Source: Atherinomorus stipes
Lineage: Eukaryota > Chordata > Actinopteri > Atheriniformes > Atherinidae
Direction: 5' to 3'
Assembly: GCA_023101725.1 (NCBI GenBank)
Contig: JALJCO010007127.1
Location: 310,001-374,000, forward strand
DNA length: 64,000 nucleotides
In this document: one piece after another, positions 1 through 11,862 of the stretch
Layout: each line of letters begins with the position of its first letter
Position numbering within the stretch: the stretch's first letter is position 1
Notes under the pieces: generated by a model
What the model saw: only the letters and a program-made list of their open reading frames with translations
Databases searched by the model: none
Told to the model about the DNA's origin: nothing
Translations under genes and position numbers: made by a program

Positions 1-867
1 ATGATTGAGATATTCTCATAACTTTACTAGAGAGCGGGCTCCGTGTCTTCCTGTCATCCACTGTCTGCCTCCGTCGCTGTCATACTTGTTATTCTGCAAC
101 AACTCAGTCCTTATCCAAATACTGGCAGCACAGCAGGACTATGGAGAAGAGGATGCTAGAGGATAAGTGCGTGTGATTCAAATGCCTGTATCACACAGTC
201 TCTCATCCTCCTCTCCACTCAGGCTGCTTTCCTTCCAGATTCTCAGGCTAATGCGAAAGTGATTGCAGGAGAAAATAATCCAGAGAAAATGATCTTTCCT
301 TTTCCTCCATCCCGTTCTTCACCCAGATTTTTTTGCCCCATTTGTTTATACAGTAAATGACTGGGAGGTTTTTGCAGTAGTGTAAAAAAAAAAAAAAGAC
401 AAATATTTTTTAGTTTTTGTTAATCTTTTGTGAAGAAATATGTACATGGACTTCTGTGGCACAAGGGGAACTATTTTTCCCCATGAATAATGAGGTTAGC
501 CAGTTTCATGAATGATGAACAAACTGTACAAACCCTGTATGTTATCCATCAGTTCAGTTATGAAGTTAGCTAAATTCACTCTTTAACTTTTTACTTAAAA
601 AGCAAGTATCAAATGTGAGCTTTTTCAACATTGTTAATATACTTGCAGACTAGAAAAAGCAAAAGGATGATTTTCAAACTACATAACAGGCTACATTATA
701 AGATTGCAGATTTATTTGTGCTGCAAATACAATAATGCATAAAAGTAAGCATATTGCAGTCGGCACTGACGTTCTTCGTTAAGATACAGCAGTTGTAGTA
801 TCTGATCTGCAACAGGGGAATGAATAAAAATTATAAGACTATAGAACCAAGTCTTAAGGCAAGGCAT
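1..867. other. Intergenic DNA, no gene seen
   Basis: AT-rich single-copy-looking sequence. No open frame here resembles a known protein, and I see no repeat family, tRNA or splice-consistent exon. The only simple feature is an A run near 386-398. Confidence 0.5.
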
Positions 868-1045
868 GTTAATTTATATAGCACATTTCATGTAGGCTAC
901 AGAACAAGACAATTCAAAGTGCTTTACACTAAATATTAAAGCGTTACAGTGAGGTACAGAAGAAAACATTCAAAAGTAAGGAGAACATTAATAAAAAGCA
1001 TGATTTAAAGTTAAAAACAAAAGAGAGAACATTGAAAGAATCTTA
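868..1045 (-). repeat. Non-LTR retroelement 3' tail (fragment)
   Basis: Read on the minus strand, this stretch has the AAAGCACTTTGAATTGTC...GTGCTATATAAAT layout common in the 3' ends of teleost non-LTR elements and their derivatives. No coding part is attached. The family name is not determined; this is recognition from memory of a very common fish repeat, not a search result. Confidence 0.45.
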
Positions 1046-3413
1046 GAATAAGCTGGGCATATTTGAACTCCTGAATCGATAATGTTCATTTTGTCCTCAG
1101 TATAACAATCCTGGTGTTTTTTCTGTTTGTAAGACAAACTTTGAAACTAATCTTTTATCCCTGACAGTTTTGGCGGTCACTTCATCCTTTTTCAGAGCTG
1201 CTGACTGGGAAACCCCAATGTGACATGTCATGGGAACAGCTGACCGGCACGGCGCCTTACACTGAAGTGCCCGTGTCCTGTGAGGTAGATCAGTTTTGAA
1301 GTTTGTCTGACAAAAAGAAAAAATACCCAGAACAGGTGGGTCTTTAACCTGGATTTCAATAAAATGAGCATAAGCATAATTTCTCTGAAGACTTTTTGTG
1401 TGAAAAAAATATGATAAAAAGAAATCAGAAATTTGTGAACAGATCTGATAACTTTTCAGGCAGGGTCAAAGTTGTGGACTGGCAAGGAACCATGACAAAA
1501 TTCTACATACATAAAGTTTGTTTTTTCTCACCATCGATCAAGTAGATCCACTGCTCATGTTTGGCTGTTTGGCGTGCTTCTTCATTTCTTCTGACCACTT
1601 CAATCATTCACCATGATAACTCTGCCCCAACACTCCATGCATAGACTGTATATGTGAAACGCATCTTAAGTAGCTACAGCAGATGCTGCTCTACAGCAGT
1701 GTCACAGATGAATTATGACAAACTTGTGACAAGTGGAAGCCCTCTGAAGTGCTGCTATCACACCTTAAAGCCTTTTGAAATAGTAATGTGTCCAACTGTG
1801 ATATTAAAGGCATCAAGAGCATCTGTCAGTTTCCAAGTGTCCTTTAAGAAACCATTGGCAAATCAAAGTAAAAGAGATTTTCTATTGGGCAGTTAAAAAG
1901 AGAAAAAAAAAACCTGTATCTTCTATGTTGTGTTGTTGTGTTGTTAATTGCATGCATTTCAATAGTACAACCCACTGAGCATTTTCTTTTTTTAAAAACC
2001 AGGGCAGATTTGGTGAGACAGCCGTGAGACCTTTGAGAAGACTTGAAAAAAGAAATGATGACTGTAAGTGCTGTGAAAAGAGAGCTGGCTCCCTGTGAGA
2101 TTTGGCTGACTTCCTTGTATTTTTTAGATCCCTTGAAACCACAAGCAAACTAACTGTGGTGGTGATTGCTCAGAGTGGGTAAGAAGTGGGAAGTCTCACA
2201 ATGTGTTCATCAGGAAGTTAGGCACAGAAAAATGCTAGAAACCCACAGAAAAACACAAAACCACGAGTCAAAGCATAGATGGGTTTTCACACGTTATCTG
2301 TAACGATTACCCCAAACTGCTCCTTTGCTTTGCTGCTATCAAGGTAGGTTAAAGGGGGGATCATGGGGTCTTATTTATAAAGATTCAAACAGGTGTCCTA
2401 TTGTTAAGTAACAGAAAGGCAGAAGCTGTATGCATCTTCTGAAAAACAGAGAAAGTCCTCATACATCCTCAACAAGTCGCTAACAATCTAAGACAATCGG
2501 CATGATTTCCAGAGAAAAGTAGAGAAAAATAAAATAAATTCTCTCTTTTATGCACCTGTGAAATTTCAACTTATTTCCCTTTGCAATCATTTATTTTGCA
2601 GTTTCTTCAGATGTGTTAGACCTGAAGGGCTTGACAGAGTTTGAGCAAAAGTACAGAAGAAATGATTTCTCTAAACTTCCTCAGAGTATGAAATCAAGCA
2701 TGTGGTGATGTAATTTTTTTTCTTCTTTTTTTTTTCTGAACAAGTCTGTTGATAAGGATCAGCATGTGTACTATAATTCCTACTCTCCACCTCAATCAGC
2801 CTAGATGAGGTGGTTTAAAGGCCCCACTTTGATGTCTGATGATGCATCCGTCATTGCTGTGTTATTCGCATTATACTAGATGTGGGAGCCACTGCTTTGA
2901 ATTCCCTTGAAGAAATATTACAATATGAATGAGATCGGAAGTGCAGGAACAGAAGGTGGTTGATTAATCTGCCAGATGATCAGTCACAAAAAGATAATAA
3001 TGGCATACATCTATTTTTGGATGTATTTTTTTTTCTTTTGTACAGCATCCAGGGTTTTATATCTTCAGAACCATGTTGAACAATCTCTGCTGCAACAAGA
3101 GCAAGCATACAGTGTTACAACCACAAGCTCCATGGGGGAAAACAGGCTTTGTTTTTCATTTCATTGTTTGTTTGTATGTTTGAATTTCTCTCCTAGAGAC
3201 TTATGACACACTGGCACACATTAAATCAACTACATTCCCATCAATATCTTTATTTTGAGTTGCACAAAATGTGATGTTTGACAGTCTTTTCCCAAATTAA
3301 GCATCACCTGAAAACTGATATACTATTTGAGCTTGTTGTTGCTATGGTATTTACTAAAAGAATAGCTGAATAGGCTGAACTGAAGCCTTACCTTTGTTAC
3401 ACATGCCGCATTT

Positions 3414-3444
<31 letters not shown>

Positions 3445-5480
3445 AGAGATGCAGCATTAACAACGGTAATTCCACTTTTGAGATCAATCTGAATGTTCAA
3501 CCTACTTCTGCCTTTCGGCTGTTTTTTTTTCTTTACATAAATAAATGAGAAATTAATCTCCATTTGATTGAGTTCGTGTTTCCCTATGCACATGAGGGCT
3601 AAAAGCATTAAAATGCAAAGTATAACTTTGTTTGCTGTATATTTGTTAAAGGTCATTGAGGAATTATGCATCTCTGAAATCTTCGAAAAGATGCTCTTGA
3701 GACAAATCCCTCACTTGTGAAGTTTTTCAGTGTCAATTAGCATAAGTTGTTTTGAATTAACATAATGCATATGTCTGACAACTTATTACAACAAAATTGT
3801 AAGAATCACACAATTTGTATCGTATATGCAGGACCCTCTCCTGCCTTGTTCATTACAACGCAAAACCCAAAGACGGCATGATGCTAATCATGTGCTCATC
3901 GTGCTCACTTTATAATTGCTCCAGCAAATTTTTTGATCTTTTTACAACCAGAAAATAATCTCCTTATGATGCTGAAAAATGCACAGCAGTTAGTGGAAAT
4001 ATCTAATTGCTGGCAAACTTCAAAGAAGTCCATATTTAGCCCTGCTCTGCATCCCTCCCTTAGGTTTTTTTTTTTTATAGCTGCATGTGGACCACGTCAT
4101 ACTACTCAGCCCACTTCTCACTTAAAATGGGCTTTAGCACTTAGCAGCATGTTCCTTTTGCCAGTACAGTAAAGCTCAATATCACTTAAATCAAGAAGTC
4201 AAATTTAAAGTGAACTGCACATTTTGCACTGGGAACATTCAGTTTGTGCACTTTTAATGACTACCATAAATGCTTTGATAGATTTTTGCAGAAGATTTTT
4301 CTATAACACTGAAAAATTAGATGGCATTATCACGTTAAAGCTGCTGCTGTTTGCTGGCTACAGTCTATACATCTTTCTGTATCTATTCATGCGTGACTTT
4401 ATGATTTCAGCAGTCTCTAAAGGCTGCCTGCAGTGCCCATTAGTCATTATTGATTATTTGATTATCCAGATCACAATGTGCTTAGTGAGCAGAATTGAGA
4501 AGAGAGAGCCAATCCATTAGCTAGAGCTCTGTTGAGTCTGATTACTGAAATAAGCATTGTGTGGGCAGGTGTCACTCAGATCACTGGGAATTGTATCTAA
4601 ATGAAATTGAGCATGATTATACATGGGATGAAAAAAAGAAAAATGTGCCAGAAGCTTCTTAGTTTTGTCAAAAATAAACCTCTAGGGTGCAAAGTGTCTA
4701 GCATCTAACCTGAGTCTTTCAACCCCTTTGCTCTTAATTAATCTTGAAAAATAAATTGCATGATGCTACTAATCAACAGCAAAGCAAATGTATTACATGT
4801 CATACTCAGCTGCATCAAAGATGCTTCTTAATAACTTCAAACCCTCCTCTGTACTGAATCTTTTTCAATGAAGACACAATGTTACAGAAAAAAACTGAGA
4901 CAGTGACCCTACAATTTGGAGGGATTTCCAAATTATCTGGCAGCTGACATGGTTTTGGTGGCAGCACACAGCCCACTGCAGGTCCCACAAGCCCTGTTCA
5001 CGAACCTTACAAATCTATGTAAACTGCTCCTGTGCATAATGTTGCAATGTTGCAATTTGGGTTCTCTGGACAACTATTTCTTCTCTTCTGATTAAGGCTA
5101 ACCAGTTCAAGTTCTGAACTAAGCCGCTGTGCTAGTCTGTCCTTTGAGTACAAACTGCCTTTAACCCTCTAACTACCATCACAAGGATGCCTGCAATTCT
5201 CAGAATTAGGGGCTCTGTATGGATATCTTTATACAGAGACAGACAGAACTGGGTCATTATACTAGCAGGATTGTAAATCCCATTTCGGACTACAAGTCTT
5301 GATCAAAGCATTTTTCAGTGAGGAACATTGTTATTTAAGGGGGTGCTTTATTGAGACAAATGCTGTAGTTTATAGAAAAATTATGTACAAGAAATGTGTT
5401 CGTTTGCGCAAACCAGTGCAACACAATAAGCATAACCAGCTCACTATCTACTGTACTGTATATACTGAGAGATATTACTT
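1046..5480. other. Intergenic DNA, no supported gene
   Basis: About 4.4 kb without a supportable gene. The open frames here are at most about 105 codons, have no recognisable domains and overlap on both strands. Low-complexity spots are a T run at 2724-2736 and a TTTTC/T tract at 3414-3444. I see no repeat family and no splice-consistent coding exon. Confidence 0.5.
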
Positions 5481-5484
5481 TTTA

Positions 5485-6160
5485 CTCTTAAAGCTGCAGT
5501 ATACTTCTCCAACTGCGTAATGCGTTATCCAGCGGCGTAACAACAGAGACCCCTCCAGCCTTCATAGTTCTCCGTCATGGTGCCAGATACGCAGCGCAAT
5601 TTCCCGCCCGATCAGTAGGGGTGGCTACGCAAGACTGGCCTACTCATATGATGCCAGTTGTTGGTAACTTCGGTGGTTATTTTGCTTCCGGTTACAGTGA
5701 GCAATGGCGTCATAGAGAGAAAGCCTGTTGTTGTTGCTACAGCTGAATAAAATTGAAACAGAGATTTTGATGCAAAAATACAGATGAGAGGGAGATTTTG
5801 GTCTTTCCTCACTTCTTCGGCCAAACGTTCTTCGGTTGGAGTCATCTCCACATCTTGGTAGACTAGCGGGTTTAAAAATGGTGCCGCTAGTGTTTACGTT
5901 GTGATAGATCAATCACAGCCTTGCTGTCTCCGTCGTCCCTTGAAGGAGTGATGGACACTTGAAAAATATTTTGTGCAGCCAGAGACGACGGAGAGGCTCT
6001 ACGACAGGCTCTCCATCGATGTAGAGGGCTCTCCGTAACCTACGTAGAGCACTTTACGGATAACTATAAATTCGGCTTAGTGGGACCATAATTCATTAAT
6101 TAGCGTTCTCTAATTTTTATTTCTACAGGTTGTCGCATGCAGTCTAATTTTTATAAATGA
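5485..6160 (-). mobile_element. Decayed Harbinger-like DNA transposon remnant
   Basis: This GC-richer island in AT-rich DNA carries short repeated motifs around CTCTCCGT and CTACG between 5970 and 6055 (for example GACGGAGAGGCTCTACGACA followed by a second GGCTCTCC copy), a style seen in teleost PIF/Harbinger repeats. A short minus-strand frame resembling the start of a MADF domain lies at 5640-5912. I could not define both terminal inverted repeats, so the ends are approximate. Confidence 0.35.
5640..5912 (-). pseudogene. Possible MADF-domain (Harbinger accessory ORF) relic
   Basis: Two overlapping minus-strand frames together look like pieces of a MADF/Myb-like DNA-binding protein of the type carried by Harbinger transposons. 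One frame (from 5851) begins MEMTPTEERLAEEVRKDQN, which resembles the first MADF helix. The neighbouring frame carries SLYDAIAHCNRKQNN further along, resembling the following LYD...YKD stretch. A frameshift and inserted sequence separate them, so the ORF is broken. Family membership is inferred from motif memory. If it is wrong, this is simply a short random frame in a repeat. Confidence 0.3.
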
Positions 6161-6299
6161 GGATATGGTTTCTGTTGTTCATCAGAAATCATATCCTCTT
6201 TGTGTTTTAGTGTCTGCTGTACACGGATGTGAGTCATTTGTCATCATTAATACAGGAAGGTGCTGCCAGAAAGAGTACTTTCATCACAGCCCTAAAAAT

Positions 6300-6432
6300 C
6301 TTGGGAAATATATGCATGGGGGAAAAAAACAGAAAAAAAAAAAAAAATTTTTAAAAAGAAAAGGTGGTAATAAGTTTACTTTTTTTGGGGGAAAAAAAAA
6401 AGAGGTAGAAGAGAGGGGAAAAGAAGGGGAGT

Positions 6433-6466
<34 letters not shown>

Positions 6467-9445
6467 ATTTTATGTTAATAAATATGTTTATTTTTTATAT
6501 TTTTAAAAAAGAGATGAAAAAATGGATATTAAATGGAATTTTATTTTTAACAATATTTATATATATTAATATTATTTAAAATTTTTTCATATTTTTATTT
6601 AAATTGTAAAGAAAAAATAAATGAAAAAAAAAAATAAAAAATTGAATAGGTTTTGTGATCTTATGTTTTTTTTTTTTTTTTTTAATTTTAATTCTTTTTA
6701 TTTAAGATAGATTAAAAAAAGAAAAAGAAATGAAATCTATCTTTCTATTCATAAATAATTAAAAAATTAGAAAAAATAAAAAAAAAAAAAAAAAAAAATT
6801 AAAAATGAAAATGTTTAAAAAGATAATTTAAATGAAAAAAAAAAAAAAAAAAAAAAAAAATAAAAAACTCTCACTCACCCCTCCCCACCTTAGAAAAGAT
6901 TAATAAAGAAAAAAATTTAATATCAATCAGTAAATAATAAATAACTGAGATAAATAAAAATTAAAAATAGTATATCTGACATGAAAAAAACGGTCCTGGG
7001 TAAAAAACAGTAGAAAGAAGAATCATAAATCTCATAAATAAGAAATAAATAAGTAAAATGTAAATATATTAATAATAAGTTTTTTAATTTTTTATTGTGC
7101 TTCAATGATTCGCTTTTACTGTAGACTTACCGAAAATAATAATCTTAAATTATTTTCCAATTCCAACTTCATATTGTGTCAAATTAAAAAATAATAAAAA
7201 AAAATAAACAATAGGAAATAAAGAGTGAAAAATTTTTTGTTATTTTTTGTATTTTTTTTTTTTTTTGTTTATTTTATGTAAATTATTAAGTGCTTTTAAG
7301 AAAATTATTATATAAAATGTTAAAATTTAACGGATTAAAGTGAAATAAAGAATGTGAGAGAAGAAGAAAAAGATAAAAATAAATGATAACAATAGATTGA
7401 AAAATGAAATGAGAGAGAGAGAAATGTGTGAGGAGAAGTGAAGATATTATTAAAGAAATTATTGTAATATATTAATTACTAAAGGTACTAAATCATGGAG
7501 ATGCGGGGATCATCGGGGGGTAAGGGATCCGGGAGAGTAGGGATTATCGTAGCATTGAGAAATCACATGTCGAGACCAGAGATTAACTAATGACTAGATT
7601 CAGAACAATTGCCAAGAGACTGAGGTAAGATGAGAGGGGAGACAGGGGAACTCAAAAAGAAGCTGAAAGAAGATGAGGGATGATAGAGTGATGTGAAGGG
7701 TTATTCATAATAGATTAAGATGATATTAGAAGAAAAAGTGGAGCGAGATGTGTGTAAAGAGTACTATGATGAATGAAGATAGATAGAAAGAAGGGCTTAA
7801 GGAATAAAAAATAAAAAAAAAGAATAAAGTATAAATTAAAAAAAATAGAAAATAAATATATATATAAAAATAAATAAATAGGGTATAAATAAAAAAGTAA
7901 TAAAAGACATCACCAAAAATTTGAAAGTTCAAACTTATAAATTTGATATCGAATTTCTGTAGTAACCTTAATCTCTGTGAAAAAGTCAAGAAAAAAATAA
8001 TAGTTAAGAAGAGAAGAGAGGAGGAATGGAGTAAAGGAAGGGGAAGAAAATAATGGTATATTATGTATTAATCTAGAAGGTAAATAAGGAAAAGTTTATT
8101 TGATGGGTCTAATTATTTTTTCCTATGTTTTTTTGGTTTTTTTTTTATTTGTGATTTTCACTGGATTAGTCTTTAGTGCTTATAAATATTTTTTTTGTAT
8201 TTATTCAATAGGATTTATCTAAAATTTTTATTAATCAATTTAGATTCTCTTATGAAAAATTTGTTAATTTACTTTCTTAAATATATCAGTTTTTTGAATG
8301 TAAAGAATGTAATTATACTATAGGTAAAAATAAGACTATTGTTATCAGTGGAGAAAAGGGAAATAAATTGATGTTTTAAAATCATAGATCTAAAATAAGC
8401 TCTTCAAACAAAAAGCTTTAATTGATTTTAAGACTTAATAGAATAAATTCAAATAAAATGAAATAAGAGTATAAGAAATCAAAATCAAATCATTAAGAAT
8501 TTGTCAAGTCAAAAAATCTAATAAAGAAAAAGAAAAGAAAAAAATTATATCATAAAATATCATTTTTCATAAATAGTATTAATTATGATAAAAGGTAAAT
8601 AAATTTTTTTTTCCCTATGATAATGAAAAAAAAAAAGTGATTAGGACTATAAAAAAAGAAAAAAATATAAATTTAAATAATAACAAATTAAAAAAGAAGA
8701 AGAGTATGAAAAAAAATAGAAAAAAAAGAAAAATTGAATTAATAAAAAAAAAAAAAAAAAAGTTTTAAAAAAGAAAAAAAAAAAAAAAAAAAAAAAAAGA
8801 AAAAATAAAAAATAAAAAAAAAAAAAATATAAAAAAAATAAAGAATAATTAATAAAAAAAAAAAAAAATATAAAATAATAAATAAATAAAATTAAAAAGA
8901 AAAAACAGAGAGAATAAAAATGCAGAAGACAAAAATGGTAAAGTGATCTCAAAAAAAAATTAACATGATGGTTTCATAACAGTTTATGCTCATGATTATC
9001 TCCAATCTGCTATTTGGATCATTTTATCTGGAATGGATGGAAATATGATTTAATTGACTGAGGCTAAAGTTTTGTGAGATTGACTAGGATAAAGGGTTTT
9101 AGAATTTTATTGGCAAAAAGGATAGAATATAGAAATTAATGGGGGGATTAAGAAATGATTTAGTGTAATTAAATTAATAAAAAATAAAGGGAAATTTTAA
9201 AAAAAAAAAATAAAAAATATAAAACAACAAAGAGAATATAAAAAGAACAAAAAAAAGAAAAATAGAAAATTATGAAGAAATAAATAACGTATTTGAGGAA
9301 AAATATAGGGTTTGGAGGAGATAGAAGAGTTTTTGGCTGGTGGAAGATAAATGGATGGAGGATAAAGTTATTTTATTGGTTTTTTTTTAAAAGTGGTTAA
9401 TTGGATAAGGTAGGTAAATTGGTGCAGGAAGAGTTGGGGTGATCA
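6300..9445. repeat. A-rich, C-depleted low-complexity block
   Basis: About 3.1 kb of extremely simple sequence dominated by A runs, AAATAAAT/AAAAT motifs, GA-rich patches and T runs. C is nearly absent from the + strand over long stretches; 8701-8880 has none. There is no clean repeat unit. Short pieces of ordinary complexity appear at 7480-7700 and 8960-9180. The minus-strand frames here (7726-7989, 8647-8952) are Phe/Leu/Ile/Tyr-rich artefacts of the A runs. It may be a degenerate purine-rich satellite or a poorly polished assembly segment. Confidence 0.85.
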
Positions 9446-9554
9446 TATTTAATTTGTAATGTGATTCTGTAGAGCGAAACTTTTTTCTAAAACTTTTTCT
9501 GATATAAATATTATGTAATATTTGATCCCAAAAGGAGCATCAGTCAGTCTGTTA

Positions 9555-9923
9555 CTGTACCGCTTATCCAGTTCAGGGTTGCGGGGGTTGCTGGAGCCTA
9601 TCCCAGCTATTATCAGGCGAGAGGCGCAGTAGGACAGGTCGCCAGTCTGTCGCAGGGCTGACACAGAGAGACAATCATGCGCGCTCACATTCATTCCTAG
9701 GGGCAAACTAGAGTGTCCAATTAACCTAACATGCATGTTTTTGGATGGTGGGGGGAAGCCGGAATACCCAGAAAGAACCCATGCATACATAGGGAGAACA
9801 TGCAAACTCCACACAGGAAGGCCACGGTTGCAATTGATCGAACCCCCTCCCCAGCCGGGGAATCGAACTAGTGACGTTCTTACTGTGAGGCTGCGGCGCT
9901 AACCACCACGCCAATGTGCAGCC
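9555..9923 (-). repeat. tRNA-related SINE-like repeat, near full length
   Basis: On the minus strand this starts GGGCTGCACATTGGCGTGG, has an A-box-like GTGGTTAGCGCC and a B-box-like TAGTTCGATTCCCC, then a body with GTGTGGAGTTTGCATGTTC. It ends with GGGATAGGCTCCAGCAACCC followed by a GGATAAGCGGTAC-type tail. This is a very common teleost interspersed repeat with a tRNA-like head. A second, interrupted copy lies on the + strand at 10828-11862. The exact family is not assigned. Confidence 0.75.
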
Positions 9924-9952
9924 CCCAAAGGGCGCATGTACAAGTTAGTCAG

Positions 9953-10021
9953 TTCTTGGACCTCTTCTATTTAACTTGTCAAAAGGGAACATGTACAAGT
10001 TAAATAGAGGAGGTCCAAGAA
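9953..10021. repeat. Inverted repeat (about 27-bp arms)
   Basis: GTTCTTGGACCTCTTCTATT at the left is matched in reverse complement by AATAGAGGAGGTCCAAGAAC at the right, continuing inward through TTAACTTGT/ACAAGTTAA. About 13 bases separate the arms. One or two bases differ between arms. The right arm continues into sequence that looks like another dispersed repeat (10022-10135), so this is probably an inverted partial duplication of that repeat. Confidence 0.7.
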
Positions 10022-10169
10022 CTGATCCCTGGTGGACTCCACAAGTCATGGTCACTCAATCAGATTCATATTGTAGCTGCCAATTGCAACAACATAACTA
10101 TAACCTTCTAAATAGACCTGAACCAATTAAAGGTAGGGTAGGGGATCCTGGAAAAATGGTTTGAGTAAG

Positions 10170-10415
10170 CTGAGATTGTGGAACGCTCTGCTCCCAGACC
10201 TGCATGTCATCTCCGACCTGCCACTGTTCGAGGCCAGACTGAAGCATCATCTTCTGAAATCAGCCTTAAACAGCTGAGAGTGGCGTCACAATTAAATGAT
10301 TGCATTTTATTGTGTTTATATCCCTACTCTTGCTGTTTTTTCTTGATGTTAAACTTGCCTTTATCTTTGTACAGCGCTCTGATCAACCATTGCTGTTGTA
10401 AAAATCAAAAAAATC
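10170..10415 (+). pseudogene. Non-LTR retrotransposon 3' end (ORF2 C-terminus plus UTR)
   Basis: The + frame from 10170 to the stop at 10275-10277 reads LRLWNALLPDLHVISDLPLF followed by EARLKHHLL. This is the LWNALP...F..rLKthLf signature that ends many vertebrate non-LTR reverse transcriptase ORFs. The following AT-rich sequence ends with the usual TTTGTACAGCGCTCTGATCA-type 3' tail. No upstream reverse transcriptase remains, so this is a 5'-truncated copy. The motif is seen directly; the clade (L2/Rex/RTE) is undecided. Confidence 0.6.
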
Positions 10416-10439
10416 AAAGTGATCAAGTGATCAGTCAAT

Positions 10440-10827
10440 CGATAGATTGAAAAGAGAGACTGGAAATAGGTTTTCAGTGGCAGCTATCTTTACTGACTTG
10501 GGAAAAATGATTGAGGGGGGATACCTGATGTTAGTGAGCTGTCAACTATTTGTAGGAGAGTAGTACTTTTGTCTGATGTATAAAAAAAAATTGAAAAAAG
10601 AAAAAAAGAAAAGGGAAGGGGTAAAAAAAAAATTTAAAAAAAAATAAAATGAATAAACATGATATAAGGGAGCTTATGTTATAAACTCGCTTGATAAAGA
10701 AAACTTAAAGAATAAAGAATAGATTCCAATCCTTTAAGAAGAAAGAAAAAAAAAAAAAAAAAAAAAAAAATGAATAAATGAATAAATAAATAAATGAATA
10801 AATAAATAAATAAATAAACTGGAACAT
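10440..10827. repeat. A-rich low-complexity DNA with (AAAT/GAAT)n
   Basis: A shorter version of the 6.3-9.4 kb block: A runs mixed with G at 10579-10650, a homopolymer A run at 10747-10770, then an AAATAAAT/GAATAAAT tandem tract to about 10820. No gene is present. Confidence 0.75.
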
Positions 10828-10948
10828 GGGCTGCACAGTGGCGTGGTGGTTAGCATTGCAGCTTCACAGTAAGAAGGTCACTAGTTTGAGCCCCAGCTGG
10901 GGAGGGTGTTTGAACAATTCCAACAGTGGCCTTCCTGTGTGGAGTTTG
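10828..10948 (+). repeat. SINE-like repeat, 5' part (interrupted copy)
   Basis: Same family as 9555-9923 but on the + strand: GGGCTGCACAGTGGCGTGG, A-box-like GTGGTTAGCATTG, B-box-like TAGTTTGAGCCCC, then CTGTGTGGAGTTTG. The family sequence then breaks off and resumes at 11586, with a 637-bp insertion between. Confidence 0.75.
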
Positions 10949-11585
10949 GCCCAATCCCCATGTTTCCCCTACTTTCAACCACTAGCCCTTACTCACTACC
11001 ACTCTACCCTTGAATTGAAGCCACAAAGGTTAGGGCTTTAATCTTCCCTAGGAATTGGGACACCACTTGCTGCATTTACATTCAGGCACATAAGCGACTG
11101 TGACGTTTGCTCAACAGTTGCTATCGTTTTTTTTTTTTTTTTTTTCCCATCACTCATCATGCTTTCATGGAATAATAAGCTAAACAACCATACAGAGAAG
11201 TTGCCATTGATGACTGTTGTCTCTTTTAAATTGCTGAAAAGCCTTCGCAAGCTTTTCATCAGTATTTTAGCCTAGCTAGTGTGGGTAGTCTGGCTAATGT
11301 TGCAAACAAATGTGCAATCTGTACATATGTGCATTTATGAGTTTTCTTCTCCGAGTCCTGTCACTCTCCAGAGATTGCTGTTGTTCCCTTTTCTCTGGCC
11401 CCTCCTCAGCAAGTCAGCATCTGACACCCCTCGGTTTGAAGGGCTAGATTCATGCCCACTACCCTTGTTATGTCCACTACCCCTACATGCAAAGAAGAAT
11501 TGGGATAGCACTACCTTCACAGGAACGTGTAAAATTTAGGGGTAGGGTTAAAAAGTAGGGCAAGTGGGTGTATTGGGAAACACCC
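10949..11585. mobile_element. TIR-bearing DNA transposon inserted in a SINE-like repeat
   Basis: The insert begins GCCCAATCCCCATGTTTCCC and ends with TGTATTGGGAAACACCC. The reverse complement of the right end shares CCCAAT..CCC followed by CCCTACTTT with the left end, so these are degenerate terminal inverted repeats. TTTG is present at both junctions (10945-10948 and 11586-11589), consistent with a 3-4 bp target duplication. No transposase is present. The CCCAATAC termini resemble those of the 23521-24846 element, suggesting a related non-autonomous family (Harbinger-like, inferred). Confidence 0.55.
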
Positions 11586-11862
11586 TTTGCATGTTCTCCC
11601 TCGTGTATGCGTGGGTTCTCTCCAGGTACTCTGCCTTCCTCCCACCATCCAAAGACATGCTTATTAAGTTAATTGGTCACTCTAAATTGTCCCTAGGAGT
11701 GAATGTGAGTGTGAATAATTGTCTGTCTCTCTGCAGCTCTGCGACAGACTGGCAACACTTTCCAGGATGTATCCTGCCTCTCACCTGATATTGGTTGGGA
11801 TAGGCTCCAGCAACCCCTGCGACCCTGAATTGGACTAAGCGGTACGGAAAATGAATGAATGA
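11586..11862 (+). repeat. SINE-like repeat, 3' part (interrupted copy)
   Basis: Continues the 10828-10948 repeat: TTTGCATGTTCTCCC, TCCAAAGACATGC, AATTGGTCACTCTAAATTG, GGGATAGGCTCCAGCAACCC and the GCGGTACGGAAAATGAATGA tail. Order and orientation match the uninterrupted minus-strand copy at 9555-9923, so the insertion postdates this repeat. Confidence 0.75.

Noticed and set aside
5299..5520. 73-codon + strand frame
   Set aside because: No motif and no splice context; ordinary random frame.
8647..8952. 101-codon minus-strand frame rich in Phe
   Set aside because: Translation of A runs; low complexity only.
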